Source: Wurfbainia villosa
Lineage: Eukaryota; Streptophyta; Magnoliopsida; Zingiberales; Zingiberaceae
DNA length: 64,000 nucleotides
Assembly (NCBI GenBank): GCA_025175895.1
Contig: CM046003.1
Span: forward strand, 94,625,172-94,689,171
Direction of reading: 5' to 3'
The notes under the pieces were generated by a model. It was not told the origin of the DNA. It made no database searches and was given only the letters and a program-made list of their open reading frames with translations. The translations under genes were made by a program, and so were the position numbers. How positions within the stretch are numbered: position 1 is the first letter of the stretch; every line of letters starts with the position of its first letter. Below are positions 24,501 to 34,480 of this stretch, one piece after another.

Positions 24501-27500
24501 CCCAAGTGCCCTAAACGTTTTCTTCCCTCTTTTTTGCTTTTATTTCAATCATATTGTAAAGAGGGGGATTGTAAGAAAGGTTTGCCTCCACCTAGCTTAG
24601 TGCAAAGGAGAGACTATTGGAATTGGTTTATGCATGATTCACCTGGGACGAATCGATCATGAATTAGCAGCAAGGGTCGTGAACAACGTTACATCGCCTT
24701 GTTAGCGTTTGTGCTTTCATTTCTCTTTATACTTGTCTTAATTGTTTGTTTAGCTTTGTTTCCGTTGCGCTAACCTAATCGTAGACAATCAAGACGCGAT
24801 CAAAGTTCATATAGGGCTATTCACCCCCCTCTAGCCGACCACCGATCCTTCAACAAGTGGTATCAAAGCGAGAAGTTTGTCGCGGACTAATCGCCAACAC
24901 AAGCACGACAATGGCCGGTTCCAACATTCATCCACCTAAGTTCGAGGGCGACTTCTCTTGGTGGAAGAAGAGAATGGAGGTATTTTTCGAAACGGATTTT
25001 GATATTATGATTACAATGGAAACCGGTTTCGATTTGCCTAGGGATGAAGAGGGGGAGTCAATAGAAAAATCAATGTGAACCAAGAAGCAAAGAGAGAAGC
25101 ACCTTGCAAATTCAAGAGCCAAGCATCATCCGTGCTCCCTCAACAAGAAATCAATAGAATTGGAGAGTGCCTTAGTGCCAAAGAGATATAAGAGAAGCTA
25201 GTGGAGCTTCATGAAGGCACATCTGAGGTCAAGCTAGCAAGAAGAGACCTTCTTTGCTCTCAATTGAACAACATCAAACTCGATAAAGAGGAGAAGGTAA
25301 CATCTCTTCACTCTCGTTTTAAAGAGATAATTAACGGTTTGACAAGTGTAGGAGAAAAACTTTCGAACCGGGATATGGTAATGAAGGCGATAGATGCATT
25401 CCCCCGGTCATCAAAATGGAGCTCTATGGTGGACTCCTTCTACATTTCAAAGAATCTAGAGGTAAGTACTCTAGATGAATTTTTCTCTACCATAGAGTTG
25501 CATGAGACAAGGCTTGAAGGCATAGTGGAAGATCCAATCAAGTCATCTAGGGGAGTAGCACTTGTAGCCGAAAAAGGAAAGAAGAAGGCGACTCCACCTT
25601 CCTCATCCGATGAATATTCCTCCTCTTCCTCCATGGATAGCAATGAGGAGGCCTACATGGTAAGAAAGGTGAGACGTGCACTTAAGAATTTTAAATTTAA
25701 TAAATCTCATGATAGAGGAAGAAGGCCAAGGAGAAAGATCATTTACTATAATTGCCAAGGAGAGGGACACATAAGGGATGATTGTCCCCTCTTGAACAAA
25801 AACAAAGAAGAAAGAAGAAAGAAAGAAGAGAAGAAGAAGGGGAGCAAGAAAAAAGAAGAAGAAAGAAAAACAAAAGAAAAAGGGAAGGCCAAGGCACACA
25901 AGGCAACATGGGATGATCCATCCTCATCGGAGGAAGATCAAGCCTTCACAAGCCTTGCTCTAATGGGGATAGATGACTTGGACTCCACCTCCTCCGAGGA
26001 AGAAGAAAGAAGCACAAGTGAGAAGGAGAGCTCAAGTGAAGGGGGAACTTCATCTTCATCCTCATCGGAATCACAAGAAGGAGATTGGGTAAGCGAGGTA
26101 ACAAATCTCCCTCCCAAAAAGATTATGTCTATGGTTTCTAGTTTAACTAAGGAGCTATTTAGGGCCAAAAAGAAAAACAAATGCATGCAAAATGAAATTA
26201 AGGCCCTAGAAGAAAAACTAGCAAATGCATGCTCACATGATGATTATATGCCTCTTAATGTTAACGATACATGTATTGAAGAAAACAAGGTCTCAAGGGA
26301 AAAGGTAGATCATCTAACTAAAGCCCTAGAGAAATTCACAATAGGCTCCAATACTTTGAACATAATTATAGGGAGCTAAAGGGAAAATTTTAACAAGAAA
26401 GATTTAGGCTATAAGGGAAACAAAAATGAGAAGGCCTACCATTGCTTAATTGCTAGGGGTCAAATCAAAACTACAATGGTAGCTAAGAAATGGATCTCTA
26501 AGGAGTATTTGGTGAACCCTATTGGAAAGAACTTATATTGGGTTCCCAAGTCAATCCTTAAGGGTTAGAGAAACCTAGGATAGTCAACCATAATTGGACT
26601 TATTTTATATCATGTAAAATGATTGACTTATAAGGATGTGGGTCATGATTTAGTGTTAGGTGATGATAATGTGTAACCCATGAATTGAATGCTTAAATCA
26701 TGATTTATGCTTGATTTTATACTTGATAAATAATCATGATTTATGATTTGGATGATAATATTTGGTGTATGATCATAATATGGAAGCATGGATAATACTT
26801 GTTTTATGATCATGATAGGTTTTAGAATAATACTTAACCTTGGGTAAAATTGCATAAAATTGATGGTTAAATATAAAATACCTTTAGGTTCATCTCACAC
26901 TCACTATAAGCTAACTTGATTGAAAATATAGCATGGATGAGATGTTAGGATGATACAAATGACTCACTTATGATTATAACATTTTGATGAGTTATTATAG
27001 GTATCATGATAGCAATAATAGACCAATCATGGGGAGAGCATATGTTTAATTCATAGACATATTGCCCAAAGATCATGGTTGGATATTTCAAATGTTTTAA
27101 AACCATTTTATGTTTGATAATCTGCAAGTTCATGCTTTGAAAAGATTCTAAGGCAAAACTAACTTTCAAGTTGATACAAAATTGAGTTATTTTCAAACTT
27201 TTGAGTTTTTGTCTAATTTTCGAAAATAGAATGAATTTTCATGAAAAATCATTTTTCATTGATAAAGGGACTCATGAGAAATATGTTCCCCAAATTTCAT
27301 GATTTTTCGAATTTCCTAGAATTTTTAATGCATTTCTGAAATCGGGTTCCGAAATCAGATAATTCTGAAATCTGGGTGTCAGTCGACTGATGCTCTGATT
27401 CAGTCGACTGATATACTGTGCACGAGCACAGTAACCTGTTTTATCAGGTTTTAAGGCATGTTTTGGTATTTTTCCTTCCTTAGACTTGATGTCATGCTTA

Positions 27501-30500
27501 TATAACGTATGTTAGATGTTTTTGATGGTGTCAAAGGGGGAGAAATAGAGGGTTTAAGTTAATCATGCTAGGGAGAGATTAGCATGTGTTAAGAGGGAGT
27601 TACATGTATTAAGGGGGAGTTGATATTCATGTTTTACATGTTTTCCTTCCTTGTGTATTTTGATTAATGTTTTACTTAACTTAAACGTGGTTGTCACACA
27701 TCAAAAAGGGGGAGATTGTTAGGGCAATCAACCCATGAATGATGTGTTTTGATGTGTGTGGCAAAGGTTTAAGTTAGGTTGTTTGTGGATTTGATATGTG
27801 TGTTGAAGTCGTGCAGGACTTAGTAATTCACACATGGTTAGCTTGACAAAGCATTGGCAATATCACCATCTCATGACTCGGTCCTTGAGTCGGTGAAGGA
27901 CATTATAACCCGGGACAAGGTAGCTCATAGGTGAACTTGGCCGAATGGCTAAGTCAAGTGTCGGATGTTCAACCAAAGGTTGGTTTGAGATTTTACCCAA
28001 CACCAGTCGACTGCTATAGGTAGCAGTCGACTGCTCTAGGTAGTAGTCGACTCGATTGGTGTTCGACTGAACCGTTTCTGGCTCAACAGTCGACTATTAG
28101 GGTTTGGCAGTCGACTGCTCGACCATCAGTCGATTGCCAAGGGACAGCAGTCGACTGATCGAGGCAAGTTCGGGCACAGAAGCTTTGGCAGTCGAGTGAT
28201 CTCGTCGGCCACTCGACTGTTGGCTCTATCAGTCGACTGATGGGAAGATCAGTCGACTGATGTGGGGGTCGTTGGTTGGAATCCAACGTGGATGAGGCAA
28301 CGGTTGCATAACATATGGTTCCTCTTCCCTATAAGAAGGGGCCTTGGGTCACTTGGGATGGGTAATGCTTGAACTCCAATCATACTCCCAAGTGTCCTAA
28401 ACATTTTCTTCCCTCTTTCTTGCTATTATTTCAATCATATTGTAAAGAGGGGGATTGTAAGAAAGGTTTACCTCCACCTAGCTTAGTGCAAAGGAGAGAC
28501 TATTGGAATTGGTTCAGGCGTGATTCACCTGGAACGAATCGGTCGTGGATTAGCGGTAAGGGTCGTGAACCACGTTACATCGCCTTATTAGCGTTTGTTC
28601 TTTCATTTCTCTTTATATTTGTCTTAATTGTTTGTTTAGCTTTGTTTCCGTTGTGCTAACCTAATCGTAGACAATTAAGACGCGATCGAAGTTCATATAG
28701 GGCTATTCACCCCCCTCTAGCCGGCCACCGATCCTCCAACATATATGTAATTTACAATATCAATCAAACCACCGGCCACCGATCCTCCAACATATATGTA
28801 ATTTACAATATCAATCAAACCACCAAGTTTTGTCTCCATGCAATATATCTAGCTGTCAAATGCGAAATTGGTATTCAATATTCCATCAAATATTTTTAAT
28901 AACTCTTTTAAACTATTACAATTAATTAACAACTACAGCATTCATTCTGCATCTCCTATCTATTAAATATTTGTATCTATATAACTGATGACTACTGCAA
29001 CAAATCGATAAATATAAAAACTTCTATTAATAAAATGCTATAATCAATTATAACACATTATCTGAGAAGAGAAATATTTTGAAAGCATATGAGACAATAA
29101 CTTTCACAAACCACAAACATCAACTAAGAATCCCCTGCAATATTGCCTGTTTTTACCTTAAGGATTTTATCAATTGTAGAGGATAAGTATTTAAACCGGG
29201 TGCTCATGTGGATCATGCATCAGGGGGAAAAAAGACATAAAAACTAGGAATAATTGACCAGGTAAATGAATGAAAAGGTAAGATTAGCAAAGGCATAGCT
29301 GACCAGGTATATTTATCCAACCACAGTTGCAAGATTACAGCCTTATAGGCAAGGTAAAACAGACAACAGAAATATCTAAAGCTGTTCTTCAAGAAGAAAA
29401 ATCTGGAGCACATTCAATAACATATTTGATGGAACATAATACAAAATTCTACAAACAGAACAAGTTAACTTGCCTCAGATGGCTTTTCTTGTTGAATACC
29501 ATCAGCATATGCTCTTGTTGCCTGTGATCATAACCAAATTAATGTCTTAATATGGAAAAATAAGTTCTATATGAACATGGGAAATAATCTAATATCATAA
29601 TACTCACATCTAATAATTCTGAGGCATTCAGATTTCCGTTGTCTGATAAGGAAGGCCTAGGGGATGAGCTCTCCTCAGACCCCTCAGGCACTGGTGAGGT
29701 TGGTTGTAGTGGTGGGACATATATAACTCGCAATTTAACCTCATTTACCACATTTCCTGTCTCCTTTGCAAACTAAACAAAGATTGAATGCTATTATCAG
29801 TGCTCAATTTTAATAACACCCATGGATGCACTCAGAAGAATATAAGTTACCATTTCAATGGTGACGTCTTTTGCAGCAGCGCCTTGATCAATAGCCACAC
29901 TCTGAACCAGAAATTTGTCCCTGCATTGCATGTCAGAGGGAGCTTCCCGCTGAGCTTGCATTGTAACTGAAGCAACGTAATAACCTTCTTAGATTAACAA
30001 TATAGGATTGTTGTTTCTAACAAAGAAAATTTTGCGGTCCGACCAAGAACAGCATACCAATGACATCACACGTCGATCGTGGTAGAACGACCCCGGCATT
30101 CGGCCTGACACAGTACTTTTTCGGGCTTGTCGTCTTGACCTATCACGGAATCCAAAATCAAAATCTCCAACTTTACTAAATAGAATGCACGAACCGCTTA
30201 AAGATTGAAACTTTCTAGGGCTCCACCGGGCATAAAACGTAAAAGAAAGCAAAGTAGCGACCTTAAAGGCGACGTGATTATCCGACTTGTTCGTCAGATG
30301 CATGGAGCACGAGATCTGCTTCTTCAATTCGACTGCCGAAACCAAAATCAAACAAAAACTCAACGAACAGAACAGGAATAATAGCCATCGAGCCGAAAGA
30401 AATCCCCCGAATGACTACGACGCAGACAACAAGGCAAAGGGTGTGGATATGGAACTTACAAGGGAATTTGAGCTCCAAGGGATCGATTTCGAGCAACTCT

Positions 30501-30511
30501 CCGGAACTCAT
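12582..30511 (-). CDS. VAP27: VAP27-type vesicle-associated membrane protein-associated protein (8 coding exons)
   Basis: Coding exons: 30511-30460, 30332-30262, 30139-30058, 29966-29851, 29772-29608, 29521-29474, 13207-13130, 12686-12582. Phases join without a stop: 717 nt, 238 residues, close to the usual plant VAP27 length. The start at 30511 gives the family N-terminus MSSGELLEIDPLELKFP; an ATG 27 nt upstream adds MRRFRDEFK and is less likely. Residues ~5-127 form the MSP domain (LTNKSDNHVAFKV, TTSPKKYCVRPNAG, EVKLRVIYVPP), which binds FFAT motifs in partner proteins. Residues 179-204 (LLMKLTEEKNVAVEQ) are the coiled coil, and ~218-235 (FSLMFLIIIALLGVVLGY) the ER tail anchor. VAP27 proteins tether the ER to the plasma membrane and other membranes. 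Introns are GT-AG except intron 6, which is GC-AG (AG|GCAAGT) and 16.3 kb long. Exon structure is inferred from homology and splice sites; the gene appears intact. Confidence 0.93.
13465..13636 (-). mobile_element. AU-type SINE
   Basis: Reverse-oriented AU SINE: the plus strand reads AAAGGGCAGCCCAGTGCACG..., then GGATTCGAACCCATGACC (B-box region) and ends near ACCGTTGCATCAAGG. It is flanked by a target duplication TTAGTTATACAT (13453-13464 and 13637-13648), with weaker similarity extending further left. It is orientated like the host gene. Confidence 0.88.
15500..15690 (+). mobile_element. Possible tRNA-derived SINE-like element
   Basis: An A-box-like AGGCTAATCCAGTTGAC (about 15518-15534) is followed at tRNA-like spacing by a B-box-like GGATCAATTCC (about 15560-15570). 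Next come a pyrimidine-rich stretch, a G-rich GGTAGGGGTAGTGGTAGGGGG tract and a T-rich end. No target duplication was found, so this is a tentative call. It is unrelated in sequence to the AU SINEs nearby. Confidence 0.35.
16215..16349 (-). mobile_element. AU-type SINE, 5'-truncated
   Basis: The plus strand reads AAAAAGGTAGTCCGGTGCATGAAGC and runs to AGGTCACAAGACAGC. It lacks the tRNA-like end present in the copy at 13465. Both sides carry AAATTTATATATATA-type sequence, consistent with a target duplication in an AT repeat. Confidence 0.82.
16350..18475. other. Intronic sequence without recognised feature
   Basis: It is AT-rich from 16350 to 16780 with poly-T and poly-A runs. A less biased stretch from 16780 to 17800 follows. 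Short frames (16768-16998, 17128-17364 and 17652-17834, all minus) have no recognisable domain. Confidence 0.4.
18476..19837. repeat. Tandem duplication, period ~747 bp
   Basis: 18476-19222 and 19223-19837 are near-identical copies. GGCAGAAAAAATGTGCATTT occurs at 18481 and 19228, and both end CATAACGATATTGTCAA. They differ in the middle: copy 1 has an AU SINE (18652-18805), whereas copy 2 has a 34-bp non-SINE segment between CATCT and GTGGGC. Each copy also carries small indels. Confidence 0.9.
18652..18805 (-). mobile_element. AU-type SINE inside duplication copy 1
   Basis: The plus strand reads TAAAAAGGGCAGCCCAGTGC and ends TTACTGTTGTGCCAAG. The B-box region is ATCGAATCCATGACC. The second duplication copy lacks it. 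No clean target duplication is seen, and the flanking 34 bp found in copy 2 are missing here. Confidence 0.83.
19838..21572. other. Intronic sequence without recognised feature
   Basis: There is no open frame of note and no repeat family I can name. Scattered Au-poor, mixed-composition sequence lies between the tandem duplication and the solo LTR. Confidence 0.4.
21573..23168 (+). mobile_element. Solo LTR, Sirevirus-like, in VAP27 intron
   Basis: It starts TGTTGGTGCAATCGGTCC and ends GGTCCCAACA. It is flanked by 5-bp duplications ATAAT (21568-21572 and 23169-23173). It contains the minisatellite (about 21771-22095), the CAGTCGACTG cluster (about 22310-22690) and the ACGAGGTTTCTCC and GTGGAGTAGGAATC blocks seen in related LTRs. 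It also has a poly-C run near 23122. No internal region is present, so it arose by LTR-LTR recombination. Confidence 0.9.
21771..22095 (+). repeat. Hairpin-forming minisatellite in solo LTR
   Basis: Tandem units of roughly 30 bp (AAGTCCAAGTATGGATACTTGGCAAAGGA and variants) have complementary CCAAG/CTTGG arms. This is the same design as the array at 5385-5735 but with different loop sequence. It keeps three minus frames open without coding potential. Confidence 0.8.
23579..24855 (+). repeat. 5' LTR of element A
   Basis: 1277 bp, TGTTAGGGCAATC to CCTTCAACA. The CAGTCGACTG cluster lies at about 24063-24410, just upstream of a TATA-like TATAAGA at 24444-24450. It is about 250 bp longer than the 3' LTR, mainly because of a block around 23765-23960 containing two related GCATCCGAGGGAC copies. 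Confidence 0.9.
24858..24869 (+). other. Primer-binding site of element A
   Basis: TGGTATCAAAGC starts 2 nt after the LTR. It differs by one base from TGGTATCAGAGC, complementary to the initiator Met-tRNA 3' end, the usual copia primer. Confidence 0.8.
24911..26568 (+). pseudogene. gag of element A (copia type, broken)
   Basis: It starts MAGSNIHPPKFEGDFSWWKK, a DUF4219/UBN2-type retrotransposon gag N-terminus. Lesions are TGA at 25076-25078 (where the sister copies have Trp), a deletion/frameshift between about 25120 and 25200, and TAA at 26377-26379 (Gln in the sisters). The long central frame 25201-26379 carries the capsid-like part and a CCHC zinc knuckle whose first Cys is replaced (YYNCQGEGHIRDDCP). 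It also carries Lys/Glu and Ser/Glu runs and a C-terminal segment LEKFTIGSNTLN. After the TAA the frame continues to WVPKSILKG and TAG 26566-26568. Gag would form the particle and bind RNA. This copy cannot make an intact protein. Confidence 0.9.
26569..27716 (+). other. 3' non-coding region of element A with multiple polypurine tracts
   Basis: AT-rich, no coding frame. Purine tracts lie at about 27534-27543 (AAAGGGGGAGAAA), 27589-27598, 27609-27618 and 27703-27716 (AAAAAGGGGGAGAT), the last directly before the LTR. Two CAGTCGACTG palindromes lie near 27379-27412. Multiple PPTs upstream of the 3' LTR are a known Sirevirus trait. Confidence 0.7.
27717..28741 (+). repeat. 3' LTR of element A (internally deleted)
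   Basis: 1025 bp, starting TGTTAGGGCAATC and ending CCTCCAACA. It lacks about 200 bp present in the 5' LTR (gap at about 27899) and a further ~50 bp near 28300. TATA-like TATAAGA lies at 28330-28336. The palindrome cluster spans about 28005-28262. Confidence 0.9.
28721..28822. repeat. 51-bp tandem duplication across the LTR/host junction
   Basis: CCGGCCACCGATCCTCC through AATCAAACCA is repeated with period 51 (starts 28721 and 28772). Each copy includes the last ~21 bp of the LTR, the TATAT target duplication and about 25 bp of host sequence. The duplication therefore arose after insertion. Confidence 0.9.
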
Positions 30512-32299
30512 CTTGAATTCGTCTCGGAATCTCCGCAAGGAACCACCACAACGATGAAGCGGAAGGGGAAAGGAGAATTAGAGAACCGATGGTGAGGAAG
30601 CAGAAGGGAAAGGAGCGGAGAAAGCAAGGGAAGTGGAAATCCTGGGTCTTCGAGGAAGTCGAGCTACCGACGATGACGACGATGGGTGGGCGAACGTGGT
30701 CACGGAGAAGGTGGCCTGCCCTTTCATTGCTTCGATTAACTTTTTGCCCCAAACAGAATCGAGATTAGCAATCTAATGGCAAAATTACAAATGTCCCCTC
30801 CCAAATTTGTAAATTCAATTTTAAAGATTATTTTTTTTAATAATTTAACTAGTAGACTTCGCACGTTTAATTCGAGAGATTGACATTCATAAGGCATCAT
30901 TATCCTACGGTTATTATCATGAGAAAAGATAAATCATTGATTACAGTACAATTGACTAATACGATGAAGGATAAGATATTTCAAATAGTATTTTTATCTG
31001 GATCGATCCTTATTCACAAATATAAATTTAATTAATACATCATTCTTGTGGAGACTAAAGCAATCTCATTCAAGATGTTATGTTCTCGTTGTCTCTGTTC
31101 AATCCTTATATTTCGACATCATTGGATGTCTGTCAAAGATTTAGAGAGTTTTATAATTTGGAGTTTCAAGGTTTATATCATCCAAACAAATTTTAGGGTT
31201 TATGTGTATCTCATGATTGGTTCAATTTTAGGGTTTATGCTATTTGAAATTCATAGTCTTATTCCATTGTTGAACCCCTAGAAGACTATTTAAGTTGATA
31301 GTTTTGGATAAATTGTAAAACAAATTTAAATATGTTTTAATTGAGTAAAATGAATTGAAGAGGTCTTGATTCACTTGACAAAAGTATAAGAATCACAGCA
31401 ATAATTATCAAAGTCAATTGATAAGTGTTGATTCGATTGGGTCGAAGTTGAGTCAGCTAGAAATATATTTAGTTAATTAGTAAAGTTTCCATGATCAATA
31501 TTTTTGTTCATCGAGGAAGATTTGTATCTACTGGAATTAAATAGAGATGAAAGACAATTCTACTCTACTCTAGATCCTCACCTCGCTGTCAAGAGGATGA
31601 TCAAGTCAACCTCATAGATCTCTAACGAGGTGTTAAATAACTTTAAATGAAATCTCTATCAACCATCAGAATACATTAGAAAAGTATTCACGATTCAACA
31701 GTTAAATCAGATGACGCTATCGTTTCATTCCTATAAAATAGGTTCGACGTCGAAAATATACTCTGTCCGAGAAGACAAACATCTAATCCACATTCGATTT
31801 AAGATCAACTGTCTAAATTTTTTCTAAATTCAAAATCGAACTTATCTCAGCAGACGATTAAACCGTATTAATCTGTGAGATGTCGAATTACTTTATCATT
31901 GCGCCCTGGGATATTATACTTTATTATTATTGTAAAAACTCCAACGCTTAAAATTTCAAAATTTCTATCATCAAACTCTAGCAAAGTATTGATTTTTCTT
32001 ATATACTTTCTTTTATACTTTTATTGGGTTGTATTTCTATAAAAATAAATAGTTTCTGTATGAGAATACATTAGCGGTATTTCAGAGAGTTGTACCTCAC
32101 CTAAAAAATATAGAACCGCCACATTAGCAGCCCGCTCCGGCTGAGTTGTACCTCACCTAAAGAATTAATATGTTGTGGAGTAAGATCTAAGAATCTAAAT
32201 CGTATTAAAACAACTTCTTACCATTGTTTTCACTAACTCTTTTATTTATGTTTTGCACTCAAATCGCTTTTCCATTTCTAAATTTCCATTGCACTCCAC
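30512..32299. other. VAP27 5' flank and intergenic sequence
   Basis: 30512-30752 is purine-rich on the plus strand and is the probable VAP27 5' UTR and proximal promoter. No convincing TATA box can be chosen. 30760-32300 is AT-rich with no recognised gene. The frame at 31048-31281 (plus) has no domain. Confidence 0.45.
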
Positions 32300-33673
32300 T
32301 AGTTAATTGTTATGATCCTATAGAATCTAGTAGATTTGCTCATTGAATATGATAGTATACCTAGCCACGTGACAAGCAGACAAAAGAACTTAACTATAAA
32401 AGTTCCTTCATTTATAAAGATATGTCCTTTGATATCCCTTCGTAAAAGAGGTGCATCCCTTCTCTCTATATAAAGGTAAGGGAATCTCTAATCGGGGATA
32501 TCTTTCGTTCTCTACTTTTATACTTTTTTCTCCATCTTCTGACTTGAGGGGTCACGTCGAGGTCTGCCTCAGTCCCCTTCTAACAACTTTTAAGTCTTTT
32601 CAAGTAGTCGATCTCTCAGAGAAGTCTGTCGAATGCTCAACCTCCCGAGCACGCGGAGCGCTCGACCTCCCGAATGTACGGAGCGCCTGACCTCCATGCG
32701 GAAGATGCTCGAACTCCCGACCATGCAGATGATGCCCGACTTCCGAAGTACGATGGACAACCTACAAAGTTAGATCAACTCATTGAAGATCGACCTCACC
32801 GATGATAAATCTCATTGAAGATCGATATAACTTGTACTCAACCGGTTGAAATGCTCAACCATGTATACTATACTAAGTCATCCTATCTCTGATTTCCAAC
32901 CGGAATAGAAGACTTCTTGATACTACTGTAATAAGAATAAATATAAAGAAGCATTAGATCGAGTCAGAGGATAGTAGCTCGAGGGGATAAACCGAGCAAA
33001 AGGTATCAGCTCGGGAGGGGGAGCTGAGTCAAGAAGGTAGCAGCTCGGGAAGATAAGTCAAGTTGAGAAGATAACAGCTCGGGAAAAAGGAGTCAAGCTG
33101 AGTCAGATGGCCAGTAGCTTGAGAAGTTAGAGAGAGGTCAAGAGGAGTATTAATTCTGTTAAGGCGGAACCCCATAAAATATACAAAGGGACTGTTTGTT
33201 ATAGTCCTAGTATACACATCATCATCCTTTATCCTTTATAACAAATTGAAGATTCCTCATAGGCCTCAAAGAATATTCCCAGTAGCAAGCATTCTCTAAT
33301 GGCATAACAGCATGGTCTCCTCGACTCGCATGGCCTCCACGTTGAGGGGACAGGTTCATGGTTCATTACAAGATAGCTTGCCCTAATGTTGGAGAGGGGA
33401 TAAAAGGCAAAAATGAAGGAGGGAGGGGGGATATGATCTGATTCAATTCAAACTTACTATTTTTCTAAGAGATTCATCTTCTTCATTCCTGATTATACTT
33501 GCTTTCTCTTCCTCAGACAACCTCTAACTTGAGCATCAGAGGATCTCCGCCAAGTAAGTAGGTGGAGGTCTAACGTGTGTTAACTTTCACAAGAATGGAG
33601 CAAGGAGATTCTTGTTGTTGCGGTACCCATCCTCGACAGTGCATCCTCAGGGAGAAAAATTCGTGCCGCATCA
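32300..33673 (+). repeat. Probable 5' LTR/leader of the Tat-lineage gypsy element
   Basis: It ends GCCGCATCA directly before a Tat-type PBS. A TATA box (TATATAAAG, 32467-32475) and a degenerate short repeat (AGCTCGGGA-type, about 32960-33120) lie inside. The left end was not identified and no matching 3' LTR was recognised by eye, so the boundary at 32300 is approximate. Confidence 0.4.
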
Positions 33674-33694
33674 ATTGGCGTCGTCTGTGAGAAC
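33674..33694 (+). other. Primer-binding site of the Tat element
   Basis: ATTGGCGTCGTCTGTGAGAA resembles the TTGGCGCCGTCTGTGGGAA-type PBS common in Tat-lineage gypsy elements, with substitutions. It lies 24 bp upstream of the gag ATG. Confidence 0.65.
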
Positions 33695-33717
33695 TTTAGT
33701 CTGAGCACGATGTAGAG

Positions 33718-34480
33718 ATGCAATCCCAAGAAATTCCTCATCCAGTGGCTTCTACTCCTAAAAAAGTCCCCATGACTGTTCTACCTTCTCAATTGACCTC
33801 CATGATAAATAAAGTTGTGGTTGATGCACGAATGGAGGAGGAGAGAAGAAGGGGTATCTTCAATCCCATTCAGGAGAGTCATTCAGAAGAGAGCAACCCC
33901 ACGGTGGATTTTCCCACGTCCCTAGGGTGGGTATACAGGAGACTGACATACTTCCAGGAGAAGGACTGCTAGGGGGAGCTGAGAGATATTCTCTTCCTCC
34001 CTTACCCACTAGAAGGGAAAATCAGGGAGAAAGTCATTTGACCAAGGCGGAACCCTACGAGTATTGTCCATTCACAGAAAACATTGTGTTGGAGCATCCG
34101 TCGGCTCATTTTTGTCCTCCTCAAATTGGGTTGTATAATGGCACTTCCGATCCTGAAGAACACTTGTCCCAGTTTGAAGGACTGGTTGCCCTTCATTGTT
34201 ACACCGACGCTCTCAAGTGTTGGCCCTTCCACATCACCTTGTCTTCGTCCACCCAGAGATGGTTCGGGTCATTGCGATCAAGTTCCATCACTTGCTTTAG
34301 AGATCAGAAAGAAGTTTACGTGAAACATTTTACTAGTTGTAAAAGGTACAAACATGATGCTTCTATTTTACTTCATTTAAACTAGGAGTCCTCTAAATCG
34401 TTGCAAAGTTATATTCATCTCTTCACCACTATCGCTTGAGAGATACCTTCGGCAATACCCAATTTTTTAAGGGTAGCTAT
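33718..34480 (+). pseudogene. Tat-lineage gag, first part (frameshifted)
   Basis: ATG 33718 opens a frame of 84 codons. A shift near 33930 moves the reading to the frame 33927-34385. That frame contains LYNGTSDPEEHLSQFEGL and SSSTQRWFGSL, the retrotransposon gag core (DPEDHL...AQRWF) typical of Tat/Ogre elements. TAG at 34383 and TGA near 34437 interrupt the continuation. The reading is split at 34480/34481 by a solo LTR and resumes at 38334 with GLKEGPF. Not functional. Confidence 0.85.

Larger units (their letters stand above)
23579..28741 (+). mobile_element. Gag-only (TR-GAG-like) Sirevirus-related LTR element A, in VAP27 intron
   Basis: Two LTRs flank a ~2.86-kb interior with a PBS, one gag reading frame and a 3' non-coding region with several polypurine tracts. 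There is no protease, integrase, RT or RNase H. Target duplication TATAT at 23574-23578 and 28742-28746. LTR ends are TGTTAGGGCAATC...CAACA. It is inserted in the orientation opposite to VAP27. The same family occurs on the minus strand at 48455-59520 and 50710-56169. Movement would need enzymes supplied in trans by an autonomous Sirevirus; that is inference from the absence of pol. Confidence 0.88.
13208..29473 (-). other. Giant intron 6 of VAP27 (16,266 bp, GC-AG)
   Basis: It joins exon 6 (ending KPSE) to exon 7 (starting NIALL) in phase 0. Donor on the minus strand is GAG|GCAAGT (29473-29468) and acceptor is ATCCAG (13213-13208). It contains three AU SINEs, a possible tRNA-derived SINE, a 747-bp tandem duplication, a solo LTR (21573-23168) and a complete gag-only LTR element (23579-28741). 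The remaining sequence is AT-rich and holds no exon I can recognise. The other six introns are 78-443 bp. Confidence 0.85.

Noticed and set aside
30482..30538. Alternative VAP27 start at 30538
   Set aside because: The added MRRFRDEFK has no counterpart in the family, whereas the start at 30511 gives the usual MS-GELL N-terminus.
30287..30752. Plus- and minus-strand frames of about 100 codons around VAP27 exons 1-2
   Set aside because: They run across introns or 5' UTR of VAP27; the exon model explains the conserved residues.
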